64,000 bases of DNA. Source: Paenibacillus_G sp049942825. GTDB taxonomy: Bacteria; Bacillota; Bacilli; Paenibacillales; NBRC-103111. Made by a program: the position numbers and the translations under genes. The notes below the pieces were generated by a model. It was not told where the DNA came from, did no database searches, and saw nothing but the letters and a program-made list of their open reading frames with translations. The stretch spans positions 7,564,001-7,628,000 of the forward strand of contig NZ_CP187970.1 of NCBI RefSeq assembly GCF_049942825.1, given 5' to 3'. Position 1 is the stretch's first letter, and every line of letters starts with the position of its first letter. Below are positions 9,817 through 18,879 of the stretch, one piece after another.

Positions 9817-11262
9817 CTACGGTTTTTTCTGCTCCCTCCGCTTGCGCCATTCCTTCATATAACGGAAGATCGTATGAAATCCGAGGACAAAAGACACCAC
9901 CATACCGGATAGGGTCACCGCGAGCGCAACGTATTCAAAGGAAGAGTAGCCAAGGACCTTACTCCAGTCGATATCCCCTTTCAAATCTTCGATCACCTGG
10001 TTCATCCCGTAAATGCCGCTGATGACGGTATAGATCGTCAGAATCTGGAGCAGATAGCTCGACCGCTTCGACGTAAAGTCCTCCTGGTAGGTATAGAGGG
10101 CGGAGAGCGTTTCCTTCACTTCCGTGAACAGATGGTCGCTGCCGAGATGCTCCTTGACCTGCAGGAAAATATCCTTGCCCTGGGACTGGGACACCACTTC
10201 GAGAAAATAATATTTGGCGGAAAACAGGGTGATCGCCCGGATGAGATCTTCAATCTCATCCTGATTTTTCTCGAGCTGTACATGAGAGTAGCGGGTGGAG
10301 AGCTTAAGCAGCACGATTTTGTAGAACAGGTTGAGCAGAATCGCATAGTAATATTCCCCGCACATATGACTGCCGATCGCCCCCGCGGCCTCCCTGCCCT
10401 GATTCGTCAGGCAGACGAACGAGCTCTCTTCGGTCAAATAGTACGTATGCGGCGCCCACCGGTCATAGGCATGCTTGCGGCAGTACCGGCTGATGTATTC
10501 GGGGTTCGAAGCACTGATGTACGGATGGCCTCCCTGGTCCGTGCCGTCGATCCGCGATCCCCGGTAGAGGTCGATATCCGTAATCTCCTGCCCTTGTTCA
10601 AAGGCATACAGGGAGTGGACGAACATCCGCTCGTCGACGAAAAACGGGAGCTTCTCGAAGTAAGACTCCTTGAGCTCGGTCTTATCCATATACGGTATCA
10701 TTCCCGGCACCAGCTTCCGGAAAAGAAGATCCTCCACCTCCGCATAGCCCTCCTCCCCCACGGTGAACTGTGTCTGCTTATGCTGATCCTTAAGGTTCTG
10801 GAGAATACGAAAGCGGGCTGCAAATTCCAGCGCCTGCGAATAGAAAAGGTCCCCGCTGGAGAGCTCCGTCCGGACCGTAACGAATCCGATATCGAACGGG
10901 CAGAGAAGGACATCGACCGAATGGATCGTGAACGGAACACTCCCGAATTCCGTATCCATGCAGCAGGACAGACCGACGCTCTTGGAAAAACGGCGGAGGC
11001 CTTCATCCTCTTCCCGCCGCGGGAACAGGATATGATTTGTAAACGGCAGATAATACCGTTCCAGGTTATGGTGAGAGACCCGGAACTTCTCCCCGTAGTA
11101 GGCGTCTTCCAGACTCAGATTCTGGAGATAGAACGGATGAAAACCGTCCTTCATCAAGCGGTGCTTGACTTTATCCCTGCTGTGCCGGTCGAGCGAGAAC
11201 GGAAAGATGAACTGATGGAGAACGAACTGGAGGCGCTGATCCTCAGGGATGGATGGGGTCAT
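9817..11262 (-). CDS. CorA-like two-helix membrane protein with GMN motif, function unknown
   Basis: This is a 481-residue protein with a long soluble N-terminal region (about 1-415) and two C-terminal membrane helices. The first helix ends in YGMN, the hallmark motif of the CorA/Mrs2/ZntB metal-ion channel superfamily, and a short loop precedes the second helix and a basic tail. The cytosolic part shows an early segment RLQFVLHQFIFPF and otherwise nothing I recognise. A role in divalent cation transport is inferred only from the GMN and topology. I start at 11262 with AAAGGAG upstream. It is encoded opposite to the flanking end-joining genes and divergent from the TrkA-C gene. Confidence 0.7.
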   Translation of the reverse strand: MTPSIPEDQRLQFVLHQFIFPFSLDRHSRDKVKHRLMKDGFHPFYLQNLSLEDAYYGEKFRVSHHNLERYYLPFTNHILFPRREEDEGLRRFSKSVGLSCCMDTEFGSVPFTIHSVDVLLCPFDIGFVTVRTELSSGDLFYSQALEFAARFRILQNLKDQHKQTQFTVGEEGYAEVEDLLFRKLVPGMIPYMDKTELKESYFEKLPFFVDERMFVHSLYAFEQGQEITDIDLYRGSRIDGTDQGGHPYISASNPEYISRYCRKHAYDRWAPHTYYLTEESSFVCLTNQGREAAGAIGSHMCGEYYYAILLNLFYKIVLLKLSTRYSHVQLEKNQDEIEDLIRAITLFSAKYYFLEVVSQSQGKDIFLQVKEHLGSDHLFTEVKETLSALYTYQEDFTSKRSSYLLQILTIYTVISGIYGMNQVIEDLKGDIDWSKVLGYSSFEYVALAVTLSGMVVSFVLGFHTIFRYMKEWRKRREQKKP

Positions 11263-11403
11263 ACTATTTGCTCCTTTTGGGCCGCCGATCATATCTACTC
11301 TTACCCCCTGCCGCTGGCTTCGAACTGAAATGGCCGTGCTTCAATCGAACGGCCTCATGGTAATGTATCCATATGAAGAAACTCCGGAAGGAGGGACAAA
11401 CCT

Positions 11404-12117
11404 GTGGGGGTAGGCTTTATTGCGCTTTATTTGGTGCTGGTGCTTCTCGTTCTGGAAATGGCCGCTTCCCTGCTCATCATCACGGGTCTCGACAAGCGGA
11501 TCGCGCGGTTCCAGGCGCTGTCGATGCTGACGTCCACGGGATTCACCACCAAGGAATCCGAACTGATTCTCCGCCACCCGATCCGTAGAAAGATCGCCAT
11601 GTTCCTCATTCTGTTCGGCGTCTTCTCCCTGGCCGTTATCATCTCCTCGCTCAGCAGCATCATGACTCAGAGCTTTCAAGTTCCCCAGCTTCTGATCCTG
11701 ACCGTCCTCCTCGGCATTGTGCTCCTGCTCATCAAAAGCAAACGAACCTCACGGATGCTTGCGCGCAGGCTCCAGCAGCATCTCGAAGAAGATTTTGAAC
11801 TGCATGAACTGCCGGTTCAAGAAATATTATACATCGACGAGGAGGATTTCATCACAGAAGTCTGTCTTCATGCCGATTCCGATTATATCGGCCGCCGGCC
11901 CAAAGACATTGCGGACAAGAAAGATGACCTGACGATCCTGTACGTCACACGCGGCATGGCCAAAATCCGCAAAGGCTGTCCGGAGCTTCTCCTGCATGAA
12001 GGGGACACCCTCTTAGTTTACGGCAGCAGGGGGGTCATTGAAGGTAAGTTTTCGCAGGAACTGGAGAGAATGAAGGAAGAGACCGAGCAGGAAGAACAGA
12101 TCATGGCCATGAAGTGA
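11404..12117 (+). CDS. Membrane protein with C-terminal TrkA-C (RCK_C) ligand domain
   Basis: This is a 237-residue protein with three membrane segments (residues 5-27, 62-85 and 93-110), a charged coil, then an RCK_C-like domain (about 135-220) with the ITEVCLHADSDYIGRRP and GDTLLVYGSRG features of TrkA-C. The STGFTT stretch between helices 1 and 2 recalls a K+ transporter pore segment, but a full transporter is not present. The GTG start at 11404 has GGAGGG upstream. It ends 29 bases before the ligase gene, so co-transcription with it is likely. TrkA-C domains bind small ligands such as c-di-AMP in other proteins; that is not shown here. Confidence 0.72.
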   Translation: MGVGFIALYLVLVLLVLEMAASLLIITGLDKRIARFQALSMLTSTGFTTKESELILRHPIRRKIAMFLILFGVFSLAVIISSLSSIMTQSFQVPQLLILTVLLGIVLLLIKSKRTSRMLARRLQQHLEEDFELHELPVQEILYIDEEDFITEVCLHADSDYIGRRPKDIADKKDDLTILYVTRGMAKIRKGCPELLLHEGDTLLVYGSRGVIEGKFSQELERMKEETEQEEQIMAMK

Positions 12118-12146
12118 CGCTTCGTGTCTAAGATCCATCCCATCAC

Positions 12147-13112
12147 ATGGAGGAATCCCCTTTGGAATGGCAGCCCATCGTTCCCTTCGAGCCGATCCGC
12201 ACGGAAACCGCTCCTTCCGGGAGCGGGTGGGTCGGGCAGATCAAGTGGGACGGCACCCGTATTCTCACCTACGCCTCCGGAGGCACTGTCAGGCTCTTCA
12301 ACCGCAAGGGCCATGAACGGACGCTGCAGTACCCCGAGCTGCTCGACCTGCCCTCCTACTGCACAGCCGAATCGGTCATCCTCGACGGTGAGGTCATCGC
12401 TATCGCGGAAGGGCGCCCGAACTTCCAGGAGGTGATGCGGCGTGACAGCGTGCGCAAGACCCAGCATCTGGCACTCGCGCAGAAGCAGGTGCCGATCTCC
12501 TATATGATCTTCGATATGCCTTACCTCGACGGAGAGTGGATCACCGATAAACCCTTAAGGGAGCGGCAGCGCCTGCTCCAGGAGCGTGTCCGCGCGAACG
12601 CCACCGTGCAGCTCGTCCCGAACGTGGCCGGCATGAACGACCTCTTCGGCGTGATGAAGCTGCACAAAATGGAGGGCATTGTCTGCAAGGACCTCGAGAG
12701 CAAATACCTCATCGGCGGCAAAGACAAGCGCTGGCAGAAAATGAAGATCTATAACGATCTGGTGGCCGTCGTCGGCGGGGTCACCCACCGGGCGGGCCAG
12801 GTCAATGCGCTGATGCTCGGCCTCTACGATGCCGAAGGCCGGCTGTGGTATATCGGCCACGCCGGCACCGGGCGGTTCACCCAGCAGATCTGGCGGGAGC
12901 TCACGGAGAAGGTGCGGGAGATGACGCTGCCGGAGCGCCCCTTCGTCAATCTGCCGGAGCGCAGCAAGGACGCTGTGTGGATCAACCCCCTGCTCACCGT
13001 CAAGGTGAGCTATATGGAATGGACCGCCGGGCGGACGCTCCGCCAGCCGAGCATCCAGGCTCTGGTCGCCGCCGGGCCAGCCGACTGCACGTTCGGACAG
13101 CTGGACGGCTGA
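12147..13112 (+). CDS. ATP-dependent DNA ligase (LigD ligase-domain type)
   Basis: This gene encodes the ligase part of the LigD end-joining system as a stand-alone 321-residue protein. Nucleotidyltransferase motif I is KWDGTR with the catalytic lysine at residue 33; ILDGEV, EGIVCKD (motif IV) and RWQKMK (motif V) follow, then an OB-fold with the WYIGHAGTGR segment. In B. subtilis the ligase is fused to the polymerase domain (LigD/YkoU); here they are separate genes 58 bases apart. The ATG at 12147 has no strong ribosome site, which fits coupling to the upstream TrkA-C gene. Confidence 0.93.
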   Translation: MEESPLEWQPIVPFEPIRTETAPSGSGWVGQIKWDGTRILTYASGGTVRLFNRKGHERTLQYPELLDLPSYCTAESVILDGEVIAIAEGRPNFQEVMRRDSVRKTQHLALAQKQVPISYMIFDMPYLDGEWITDKPLRERQRLLQERVRANATVQLVPNVAGMNDLFGVMKLHKMEGIVCKDLESKYLIGGKDKRWQKMKIYNDLVAVVGGVTHRAGQVNALMLGLYDAEGRLWYIGHAGTGRFTQQIWRELTEKVREMTLPERPFVNLPERSKDAVWINPLLTVKVSYMEWTAGRTLRQPSIQALVAAGPADCTFGQLDG

Positions 13113-13170
13113 CCGGCCGGCTGCCGGCGCTGTCCTGCCGGAAGATAACACCCTAAGAGGAGGTGCCGCA

Positions 13171-14091
13171 TTGGCCGCACCCGTCAAGCCCAAATCCTCA
13201 TCCGCCAAATCGGCCAAGGGCACGATCCTGGTCCAGGGCCAGGAGCTGACGATATCGAATCCGCAGAAGCTGCTCTGGCCCGAGAAAGGCATAACCAAGG
13301 CGATCTACCTGGAGAAGCTGGCCCAGCTGGCGCCTTACCTGCTCACTTACTGCTCCGGGAGGTATCTGACGACGATCCGCTTTCCCGACGGCTGGAGCGA
13401 CAAGTCGTTCTACCAGAAGAATGTGCCGGAGCCGACTCCGGCTTTTGTCGCCTCGGCCGAGCTGGAAGGCATCCGCTACGTGCATCTCGATTCCCTGCCT
13501 ACGCTGCTCTGGCTCGGCAATCTGGCCGCGCTCGAATTCCATCCGTCCTTCCACCGCATCGGCAGCCCCCTCCCGGCGGAATGGTTGATCGACATCGATC
13601 CGAGTCTTGATCCCGAGCCGCGCATTATGGAAGCCGCGGAGATTATCGGCGGCATCCTGGACGGCATGAACATCCGCTCCGTGCCCAAAACCAGCGGCGC
13701 CACCGGGGTCCAGATCTATGTGCCGATCCCGCTCGAGAAGCGCTACACGTTCGAGCAGCTGCGCAAGATCGGCCAGTTCGTGGCGAACTTCGCCGTGCAG
13801 AAGCACCCGCAGCTGTTCACGGTCGAGCGGCTCAAGAAGGACCGCGGCACCCGGATCTACATCGACTACCTGCAGCACTGGTACGGCAAAACGCTCTCCG
13901 CCCCGTACACCCCGCGGGCCCGGGAGGCCGCTTCCGTCTCTACGCCGCTGACCTGGCAGGAGGTGGCCGCCCGGCCTGATCCCCGGGATTTCCACCTCCT
14001 GAACATCATGGAGCGGCTGCAGCAAAAAGGCGACCTCATCGCCCAGACCCCGGCGCAGAACCTCGATCCCATTCTGTCGTTCCTGAAGTAA
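13171..14091 (+). CDS. End-joining DNA polymerase/primase (LigD PolDom)
   Basis: This is a 306-residue primase-polymerase of the LigD family, which fills gaps at broken ends and prefers ribonucleotides in characterised members. The catalytic DxD is at residues 141 and 143 (IDIDPS). The PKTSGATGVQIYVP and GTRIYIDYLQ motifs follow, and the N-terminus has the ISNPQKLLWPEKGITK phosphate-recognition segment. It starts at TTG 13171 with GAGGAGG upstream. It lacks the ligase and nuclease modules. A strong terminator follows. Confidence 0.94.
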   Translation: MAAPVKPKSSSAKSAKGTILVQGQELTISNPQKLLWPEKGITKAIYLEKLAQLAPYLLTYCSGRYLTTIRFPDGWSDKSFYQKNVPEPTPAFVASAELEGIRYVHLDSLPTLLWLGNLAALEFHPSFHRIGSPLPAEWLIDIDPSLDPEPRIMEAAEIIGGILDGMNIRSVPKTSGATGVQIYVPIPLEKRYTFEQLRKIGQFVANFAVQKHPQLFTVERLKKDRGTRIYIDYLQHWYGKTLSAPYTPRAREAASVSTPLTWQEVAARPDPRDFHLLNIMERLQQKGDLIAQTPAQNLDPILSFLK

Positions 14092-14130
14092 CCCGTCCTG
14101 CCGGACGGGTAGGACGTCCTCACGGATTCA

Positions 14131-14181
14131 CCAAAAAAGCCGCCTTCCCCACAGATTTCTGTGGAGCAAGCGGTTTTTTGG
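14131..14181. terminator. Bidirectional terminator between the polymerase and cardiolipin synthase genes
   Basis: CCAAAAAAGCCGC (from 14131) pairs with GCGGTTTTTTGG (to 14181). T-runs on both strands let it serve both convergent genes. Confidence 0.88.
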
Positions 14182-14191
14182 TGAGGCCCGT

Positions 14192-15625
14192 TCAAAACAG
14201 CGGGGACACGAGCCGGGCGAGCACTTCCTTGCCCTTCTGCCAGCGGGACCGCTGCTCGAACTCCTCCAGCTTGATCTCCTTACAGGACTTCAGATCCTCG
14301 ATAAAATCATCCTCGAGCCGGTGAATCGTCTCCTTATCGAAGAGCACCGCATTCAGCTCAAAGTTATTGTAGAAGCTCCGCATATCCATATTTGCCGTGC
14401 CCACCGTAGCGAGCAGCCCGTCAATGATCATGACCTTGGCGTGGACGAACCCCTTCTGGTAAGCAAAGAAGCGCACCCCCGCCTGAAGGAGCTCTTCGAG
14501 ATACGAGAGCGACGCATAATTGACGATTCGGGAGTCGGGCTTCTCGGGGTAGATGATCCGCACATCGATACCGCTGATCGCCGCGGCCTTCAGCCCCATG
14601 AGCAGGCTGGCATCCGGCACGAAATACGGCGTCGTGATGAAGATCCTGCGCTTGGCCGTCGTCACCGCCCCGAAGAACATCTCGAGGACGGCATCCCAGT
14701 GCGCGTCCGGCCCGCTGGCGATCACCTGCGCGGGCTTGCGGCCGCGGCACTCGTGCTCGGGGTAGTAGACCGACTCGGACAGCCGCTCCCCGCTGACGAA
14801 CCGCCAGTCCCGGATGAAGGTCCTCTGCAGCGAATAGACCGAGTCGCCTTCCAGGCGCAGGTGCGTATCCCTCCAGAAGCCGAGTTCATGATTCCCTCCA
14901 AGATACTCATCCCCGATGTTCAGCCCCCCGAGGAACCCCACAATGCCGTCGATAACGATAATCTTACGATGGTTGCGGTAATTAATCCGTTTGTCGAAGA
15001 AAGCGATGAGAGCCGGGAGAAACATATACACCTCGCAGCCCGCATCCTTCAGCTCCGCGATGAACCGGTTAGGAAGGTGATAGCTTCCGATCCCGTCAAA
15101 GATGCAGCGTACCTGCACGCCCATCCGTGCTTTGCGGATCAGCAGCTCCTGGAACCTGCGGCCGATTAGGTCATCCCGGATCGTATAGAACTCGAAATGG
15201 ATATGCTTCTGCGCCCCCTCGATCGCCTCCAGCATCTCCGGGTACGTTTCATCCGCGTTTGTCAGCACGTGCACTTCATTTTGTATGGTAATCATGGCAC
15301 CGGGAATGTTGTTCAGAAGGGCGAACAGCCTCGGCTCATGGATCCATCCCTCCAGGTGCTCCTCTTCGATCTGGGGCTCCGCGGCCTTCATCCGTTTGCC
15401 GATCTGTCTGAGATCATGCACGAGGCCGAGTCCCCTGCGCCTGACCTTCCTGCGCTGCCGGTATTCCTTAGCCAAGAAATAGTACATGACAAACCCGATA
15501 ACCGGAATAACGAACAGAATAAAGAGCCAGGCCAGCGCCTTGGGCGGATGCCGGAATTCCCCGATAATGATGGTCAGAATCTGGAGAATAAACAGCGAGA
15601 GCGCGAGGATAATCCAAAGCTGCAT
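14192..15625 (-). CDS. cls: Cardiolipin synthase (phospholipase D family)
   Basis: Cls joins two phosphatidylglycerols to cardiolipin at the membrane. The 477-residue protein has two N-terminal membrane helices (about 3-22 and 32-52), then two PLD catalytic motifs: NHRKIIVIDG in the first half and VHAKVMIIDG in the second, each with the HxK(x)4D pattern. The length is typical of ClsA. The ATG at 15625 has GGAAGGAG upstream. It is divergent from the germination operon, with 199 bases between them. Confidence 0.95.
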   Translation of the reverse strand: MQLWIILALSLFILQILTIIIGEFRHPPKALAWLFILFVIPVIGFVMYYFLAKEYRQRRKVRRRGLGLVHDLRQIGKRMKAAEPQIEEEHLEGWIHEPRLFALLNNIPGAMITIQNEVHVLTNADETYPEMLEAIEGAQKHIHFEFYTIRDDLIGRRFQELLIRKARMGVQVRCIFDGIGSYHLPNRFIAELKDAGCEVYMFLPALIAFFDKRINYRNHRKIIVIDGIVGFLGGLNIGDEYLGGNHELGFWRDTHLRLEGDSVYSLQRTFIRDWRFVSGERLSESVYYPEHECRGRKPAQVIASGPDAHWDAVLEMFFGAVTTAKRRIFITTPYFVPDASLLMGLKAAAISGIDVRIIYPEKPDSRIVNYASLSYLEELLQAGVRFFAYQKGFVHAKVMIIDGLLATVGTANMDMRSFYNNFELNAVLFDKETIHRLEDDFIEDLKSCKEIKLEEFEQRSRWQKGKEVLARLVSPLF

Positions 15626-15824
15626 GGGACTTCTCCTTCCTTACTGGGGTAGCTCTTGCAGCACGTACAGCTCTTGTAGCTTTTACCTCCCCCGTGCACG
15701 CTATTCCATTATTTTGCTGGGACGCCGTAATTTTTGTCATAAAATTCTGGAATTGGTTCAAAATATACCGGACACGTCCCGGCAAAGCTTGGAATGAAGC
15801 ATCGAAACCTACAGGAGGCCCGGC

Positions 15825-17447
15825 ATGGTCATAACCAAGAAAGGCAGCAGGAATGGCCGGCATCCCGAATGGGATGATCTGCAGAAGCTGGACTACCGCT
15901 TCATCGACGAGCTTCGGAGCGTTCCGATCTCCATGGAGCTGCAGGACAACCAAACCTATCTGACCGAGCTCTTCAAGGACGGGTCGGACTTCGTGGTCCG
16001 GGAATTCCAGCTGGAGCACAGCGTCAAGGCGATGCTGGTCTTCATCGACGGCATGGCCAAAACCGATCTCGTCAACGAGGCGATGAAATCGCTGATGACC
16101 CTCGAAGGCGGAGAGCGCTTCGTCGACAACATCTCCGACTCCGTCCTGCCCGTCTCCCAGCTCCAGCCGGCGGATAACTATGGCGATCTGCTCCTCGGCG
16201 TGCTTGGCGGAGATACGGCCCTTTTCGTGGAGAAAAACAACAAAGCGCTGCTGATGGGCATCCGGGGGGCGGAAAAACGCTCCATCGCCGAACCCGAGAC
16301 CGAATCGGTTATCCGGGGACCGCGCGAAGGCTTCACGGAGGCTCTGCGCACCAATACAGCCATGCTCCGGCGGAAGCTCAAGACCCCGCATCTCAAGATG
16401 AAATCGATGACGATCGGGCGGGAGAGCAATACGAGTATTGTGGTTACCTATCTGGAGGATATCGCCGCCCCTTCCGTAGTGGATGAAGTGGTCGGCCGGC
16501 TCCAAAAAATTAATATCGACGCCGTGCTGGAAACCGGCTATATCGAAGAGTTCATCCAGGATTCGGCCTACTCCCCCTTCCCGCAGATTCAGTACACCGA
16601 GCGCCCCGATACCGTCGCGGCCGCTCTGCTGCAGGGACGGGTAGGCATCATGGTGGACGGCACACCCTTCGTGATGCTCGTTCCCTTCGTCTTCGTCGAA
16701 ATCCTGCAGGCGAGCGAGGACTACTATGAACGCTTCCAAATCGCTACCCTGATCCGGTGGCTGCGGTATTTGTTCCTGTTCCTCTCGCTGCTGACGCCGG
16801 CCCTGTACGTGGCGATCACAACGTTCCATCAGGATCTGCTGCCGACCACCCTTCTTCTGTCGGTCGCCGCCGCCCGGGAGGCGATCCCCTTCCCCGCGGT
16901 CATCGAGGCGCTGATCATGGAGATTACCTTCGAGGCACTGCGGGAGGCCGGCATCCGGCTGCCGAAGACCATCGGCTCAGCCGTCAGTATTCTCGGGGCG
17001 CTGGTCGTCGGCCAGGCCGCCGTGCAGGCGGGAATCGTCTCGGCTCCGATGGTTATCGTCGTATCGATCACCGGGATCGCCTCCTTCACCATCCCCCGCT
17101 TCAACGGGGCGATTGCGGTGCGGATGCTGCGTTTTCCGATTCTCATCGTCGCTTCGATCTTCGGGATGTACGGCATTCTCATCATGCTGATGCTGATTCT
17201 CGGGCACATGGCCTCCCTTCGCTCGTTCGGCGTTCCTTATCTGTCTCCGATCGGCCCCCTGTCCTCGAGCGACCTGAAGGATGTAGCTATCCGCGCCCCC
17301 TGGTGGGCGATGGTACACCGGCCGAGCTTCTTCCCTGCTCAAGACGGGGAACGCCAGAGCAAGGAGCTGCCCCGGGAGATCATGGCACAGTCGGGTCAGC
17401 GGGGCAAGACGGTCGAACATCCTTCGGCGGAGGGGGAGGACACATGA
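15825..17447 (+). CDS. gerKA: Germinant receptor A subunit (GerA/GerKA family)
   Basis: This is a 540-residue protein of the GerA spore germination family: a soluble N-terminal region of about 290 residues, then the membrane domain with the conserved IEALIMEITFEALREAGIR-type segment and several helices, and a short cytosolic tail. GerA-family receptors sit in the spore inner membrane and respond to small nutrients; the specific germinant cannot be read from sequence. AGGAGG precedes the ATG. The stop overlaps the C-subunit start (ATGA). The gerK label marks the family, not a proven orthologue. Confidence 0.92.
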   Translation: MVITKKGSRNGRHPEWDDLQKLDYRFIDELRSVPISMELQDNQTYLTELFKDGSDFVVREFQLEHSVKAMLVFIDGMAKTDLVNEAMKSLMTLEGGERFVDNISDSVLPVSQLQPADNYGDLLLGVLGGDTALFVEKNNKALLMGIRGAEKRSIAEPETESVIRGPREGFTEALRTNTAMLRRKLKTPHLKMKSMTIGRESNTSIVVTYLEDIAAPSVVDEVVGRLQKINIDAVLETGYIEEFIQDSAYSPFPQIQYTERPDTVAAALLQGRVGIMVDGTPFVMLVPFVFVEILQASEDYYERFQIATLIRWLRYLFLFLSLLTPALYVAITTFHQDLLPTTLLLSVAAAREAIPFPAVIEALIMEITFEALREAGIRLPKTIGSAVSILGALVVGQAAVQAGIVSAPMVIVVSITGIASFTIPRFNGAIAVRMLRFPILIVASIFGMYGILIMLMLILGHMASLRSFGVPYLSPIGPLSSSDLKDVAIRAPWWAMVHRPSFFPAQDGERQSKELPREIMAQSGQRGKTVEHPSAEGEDT

Positions 17448-18619
17448 ACAAAGCCGCCTGGCTGCGGGTTCCTGTATACATCGGGCTGATCTGCTGCCTT
17501 ACCGGATGCTGGGACCGTACGGAGATCAATGACATGGCGTTCATCCTCACCTCCGCCATGGACCTGGAGAAGGACGGCAAGTTTCGCTACAGCGTACTCG
17601 TACCGCTTCCCGGCCAGATGGGCGGGGCGTCGGGCGGCGGAGGCGGAACCTCGGGGGAGAAGAGCTATTACATCGATTCCGAAACGGGCAGCACCATCCG
17701 GGAGGCCCAGTCGAAACTGCAGCAGCGGATGTCGCGCCGGATGTTCCTGGCTCACCGCCGAACCCTGCTGGTCGGCGAGGAGCTGGCTAGGCAGGGCATC
17801 CGCTCTGTCTACGACACCACTCCCCGTTCACCCGAGAACCGGATGACCACTTACCTGATCATCACCAAGGGCAAGGCCTACGAGCTGCTGCACGCCTCTC
17901 CGAAGTTCGAACGCTTCCCTGCCGAAGCTTACCGGGAGCTTGTGAAGTCCCGTACGGCGATCGCGATGAACATGAAGGATATCGGCGTGTCGCTCAGCGC
18001 GCCCGGCAGTGATCCGATCGCGCCCTATATGGAGATCAAAGAGTCGCAAAAAAGCGAAAAAACCTCCAAAGAGGTGGAGATGGTCGGCTACGCCATGTTC
18101 AAGGAAGACCGAATGACCGGGACGCTGGAGGGCACGGCTGCAGACGGACTCGCTTGGCTCAAGAACAAAACGATCAATACCGCGATCAGCCTCAAGCTTA
18201 CCGAGGAGATCCAGATAACAGCCAGAATCTTCGACTCCCAGTCAAGCATCAAAGTCAAGATAGACGGGGGCAAGCCGCAATTCAAGATCCAGGTGGTTTG
18301 CAAATCCAGAATTCTGGAGGTCTCGAAGCCCTTCGATCTGAGCCAAACCGCCAATGTGATCTTGGTGGAGAAGCAGATCTCGGAACATATCAAAAAAGCG
18401 ATGCTCGCGGCCCTCAAGGAGATGCAAAAAAACGAGTCGGACGCCGCCATGCTCGGCGGGTATATCTGGCGTTCTTATCCGTCCCAGTGGGAGCAGAATT
18501 TCGCCAAGGATTGGCCCGCCGGACTGAAGAATGCCGAGTTTCAGCTCGATGTCAGCAATGCCCTGACCGAGCCGGGGGACATTTACAATAACATCACCCA
18601 AGAGGAGGGCACCTCTTGA
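17444..18619 (+). CDS. gerKC: Germinant receptor C subunit, lipoprotein (GerAC/GerKC family)
   Basis: This is a 391-residue lipoprotein. The signal peptide ends in the lipobox LTGC (Cys near residue 22), followed by WDRTEINDMAFI, the usual start of mature GerAC proteins. The C-terminal domain ends in the conserved SQWEQNFAKDW-type segment. A Gly/Ser-rich loop around residues 64-72 is an insertion I do not expect in all members. It overlaps the A subunit by four bases and the next gene by four bases. The long upstream open frame is shadow sequence. Confidence 0.92.
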   Translation: MNKAAWLRVPVYIGLICCLTGCWDRTEINDMAFILTSAMDLEKDGKFRYSVLVPLPGQMGGASGGGGGTSGEKSYYIDSETGSTIREAQSKLQQRMSRRMFLAHRRTLLVGEELARQGIRSVYDTTPRSPENRMTTYLIITKGKAYELLHASPKFERFPAEAYRELVKSRTAIAMNMKDIGVSLSAPGSDPIAPYMEIKESQKSEKTSKEVEMVGYAMFKEDRMTGTLEGTAADGLAWLKNKTINTAISLKLTEEIQITARIFDSQSSIKVKIDGGKPQFKIQVVCKSRILEVSKPFDLSQTANVILVEKQISEHIKKAMLAALKEMQKNESDAAMLGGYIWRSYPSQWEQNFAKDWPAGLKNAEFQLDVSNALTEPGDIYNNITQEEGTS

Positions 18620-18876
18620 ACGTTCAATTTCTGGTCTGGTTTGGTGTTCTGGTGCTGATGCACCTCATGCTCAACATGAAATATTGGAGCAGGCAGACCA
18701 AGGTTATGCGGCGGCTGTTCGTTCTGCTGTATGCTGCCGCCATCGGCCTTTATGCGGCCCTTCTGCTGGGAATCAAGCCGCCGATGCCCACCCAATATTT
18801 CATCAAAACGGTGTCGCCCGCCGTCTTTTCCATGATCCACCCGCATCAGAAAGCACAGCGGGAAGGAGAATCGTGA
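18616..18876 (+). CDS. Small two-helix membrane protein of the receptor operon (D-type subunit)
   Basis: This is an 86-residue protein with two hydrophobic helices (about 3-19 and 31-51) and a hydrophilic tail. Similar small two-helix proteins encoded inside or beside germinant receptor operons are known as D subunits and modulate receptor function in Bacillus. It begins at a TTG that overlaps the C-subunit stop, with GAGGAGGG upstream, and is followed four bases later by the B subunit. Function is inferred from position and topology. Confidence 0.75.
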   Translation: MNVQFLVWFGVLVLMHLMLNMKYWSRQTKVMRRLFVLLYAAAIGLYAALLLGIKPPMPTQYFIKTVSPAVFSMIHPHQKAQREGES

Positions 18877-18879
18877 ACG

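Noticed and set aside
10132..11328. A 398-codon plus-strand frame
   Set aside because: Antisense of the CorA-like gene with no recognisable domain or ribosome site.
15468..16829. A 453-codon reverse frame over the germination gene
   Set aside because: It is antisense to gerKA and overlaps cls; composition is shadow-like.
16757..17443. N-terminal 229-codon extension of the receptor C subunit
   Set aside because: It reads gerKA in another frame. The lipoprotein signal at 17444 marks the true start.
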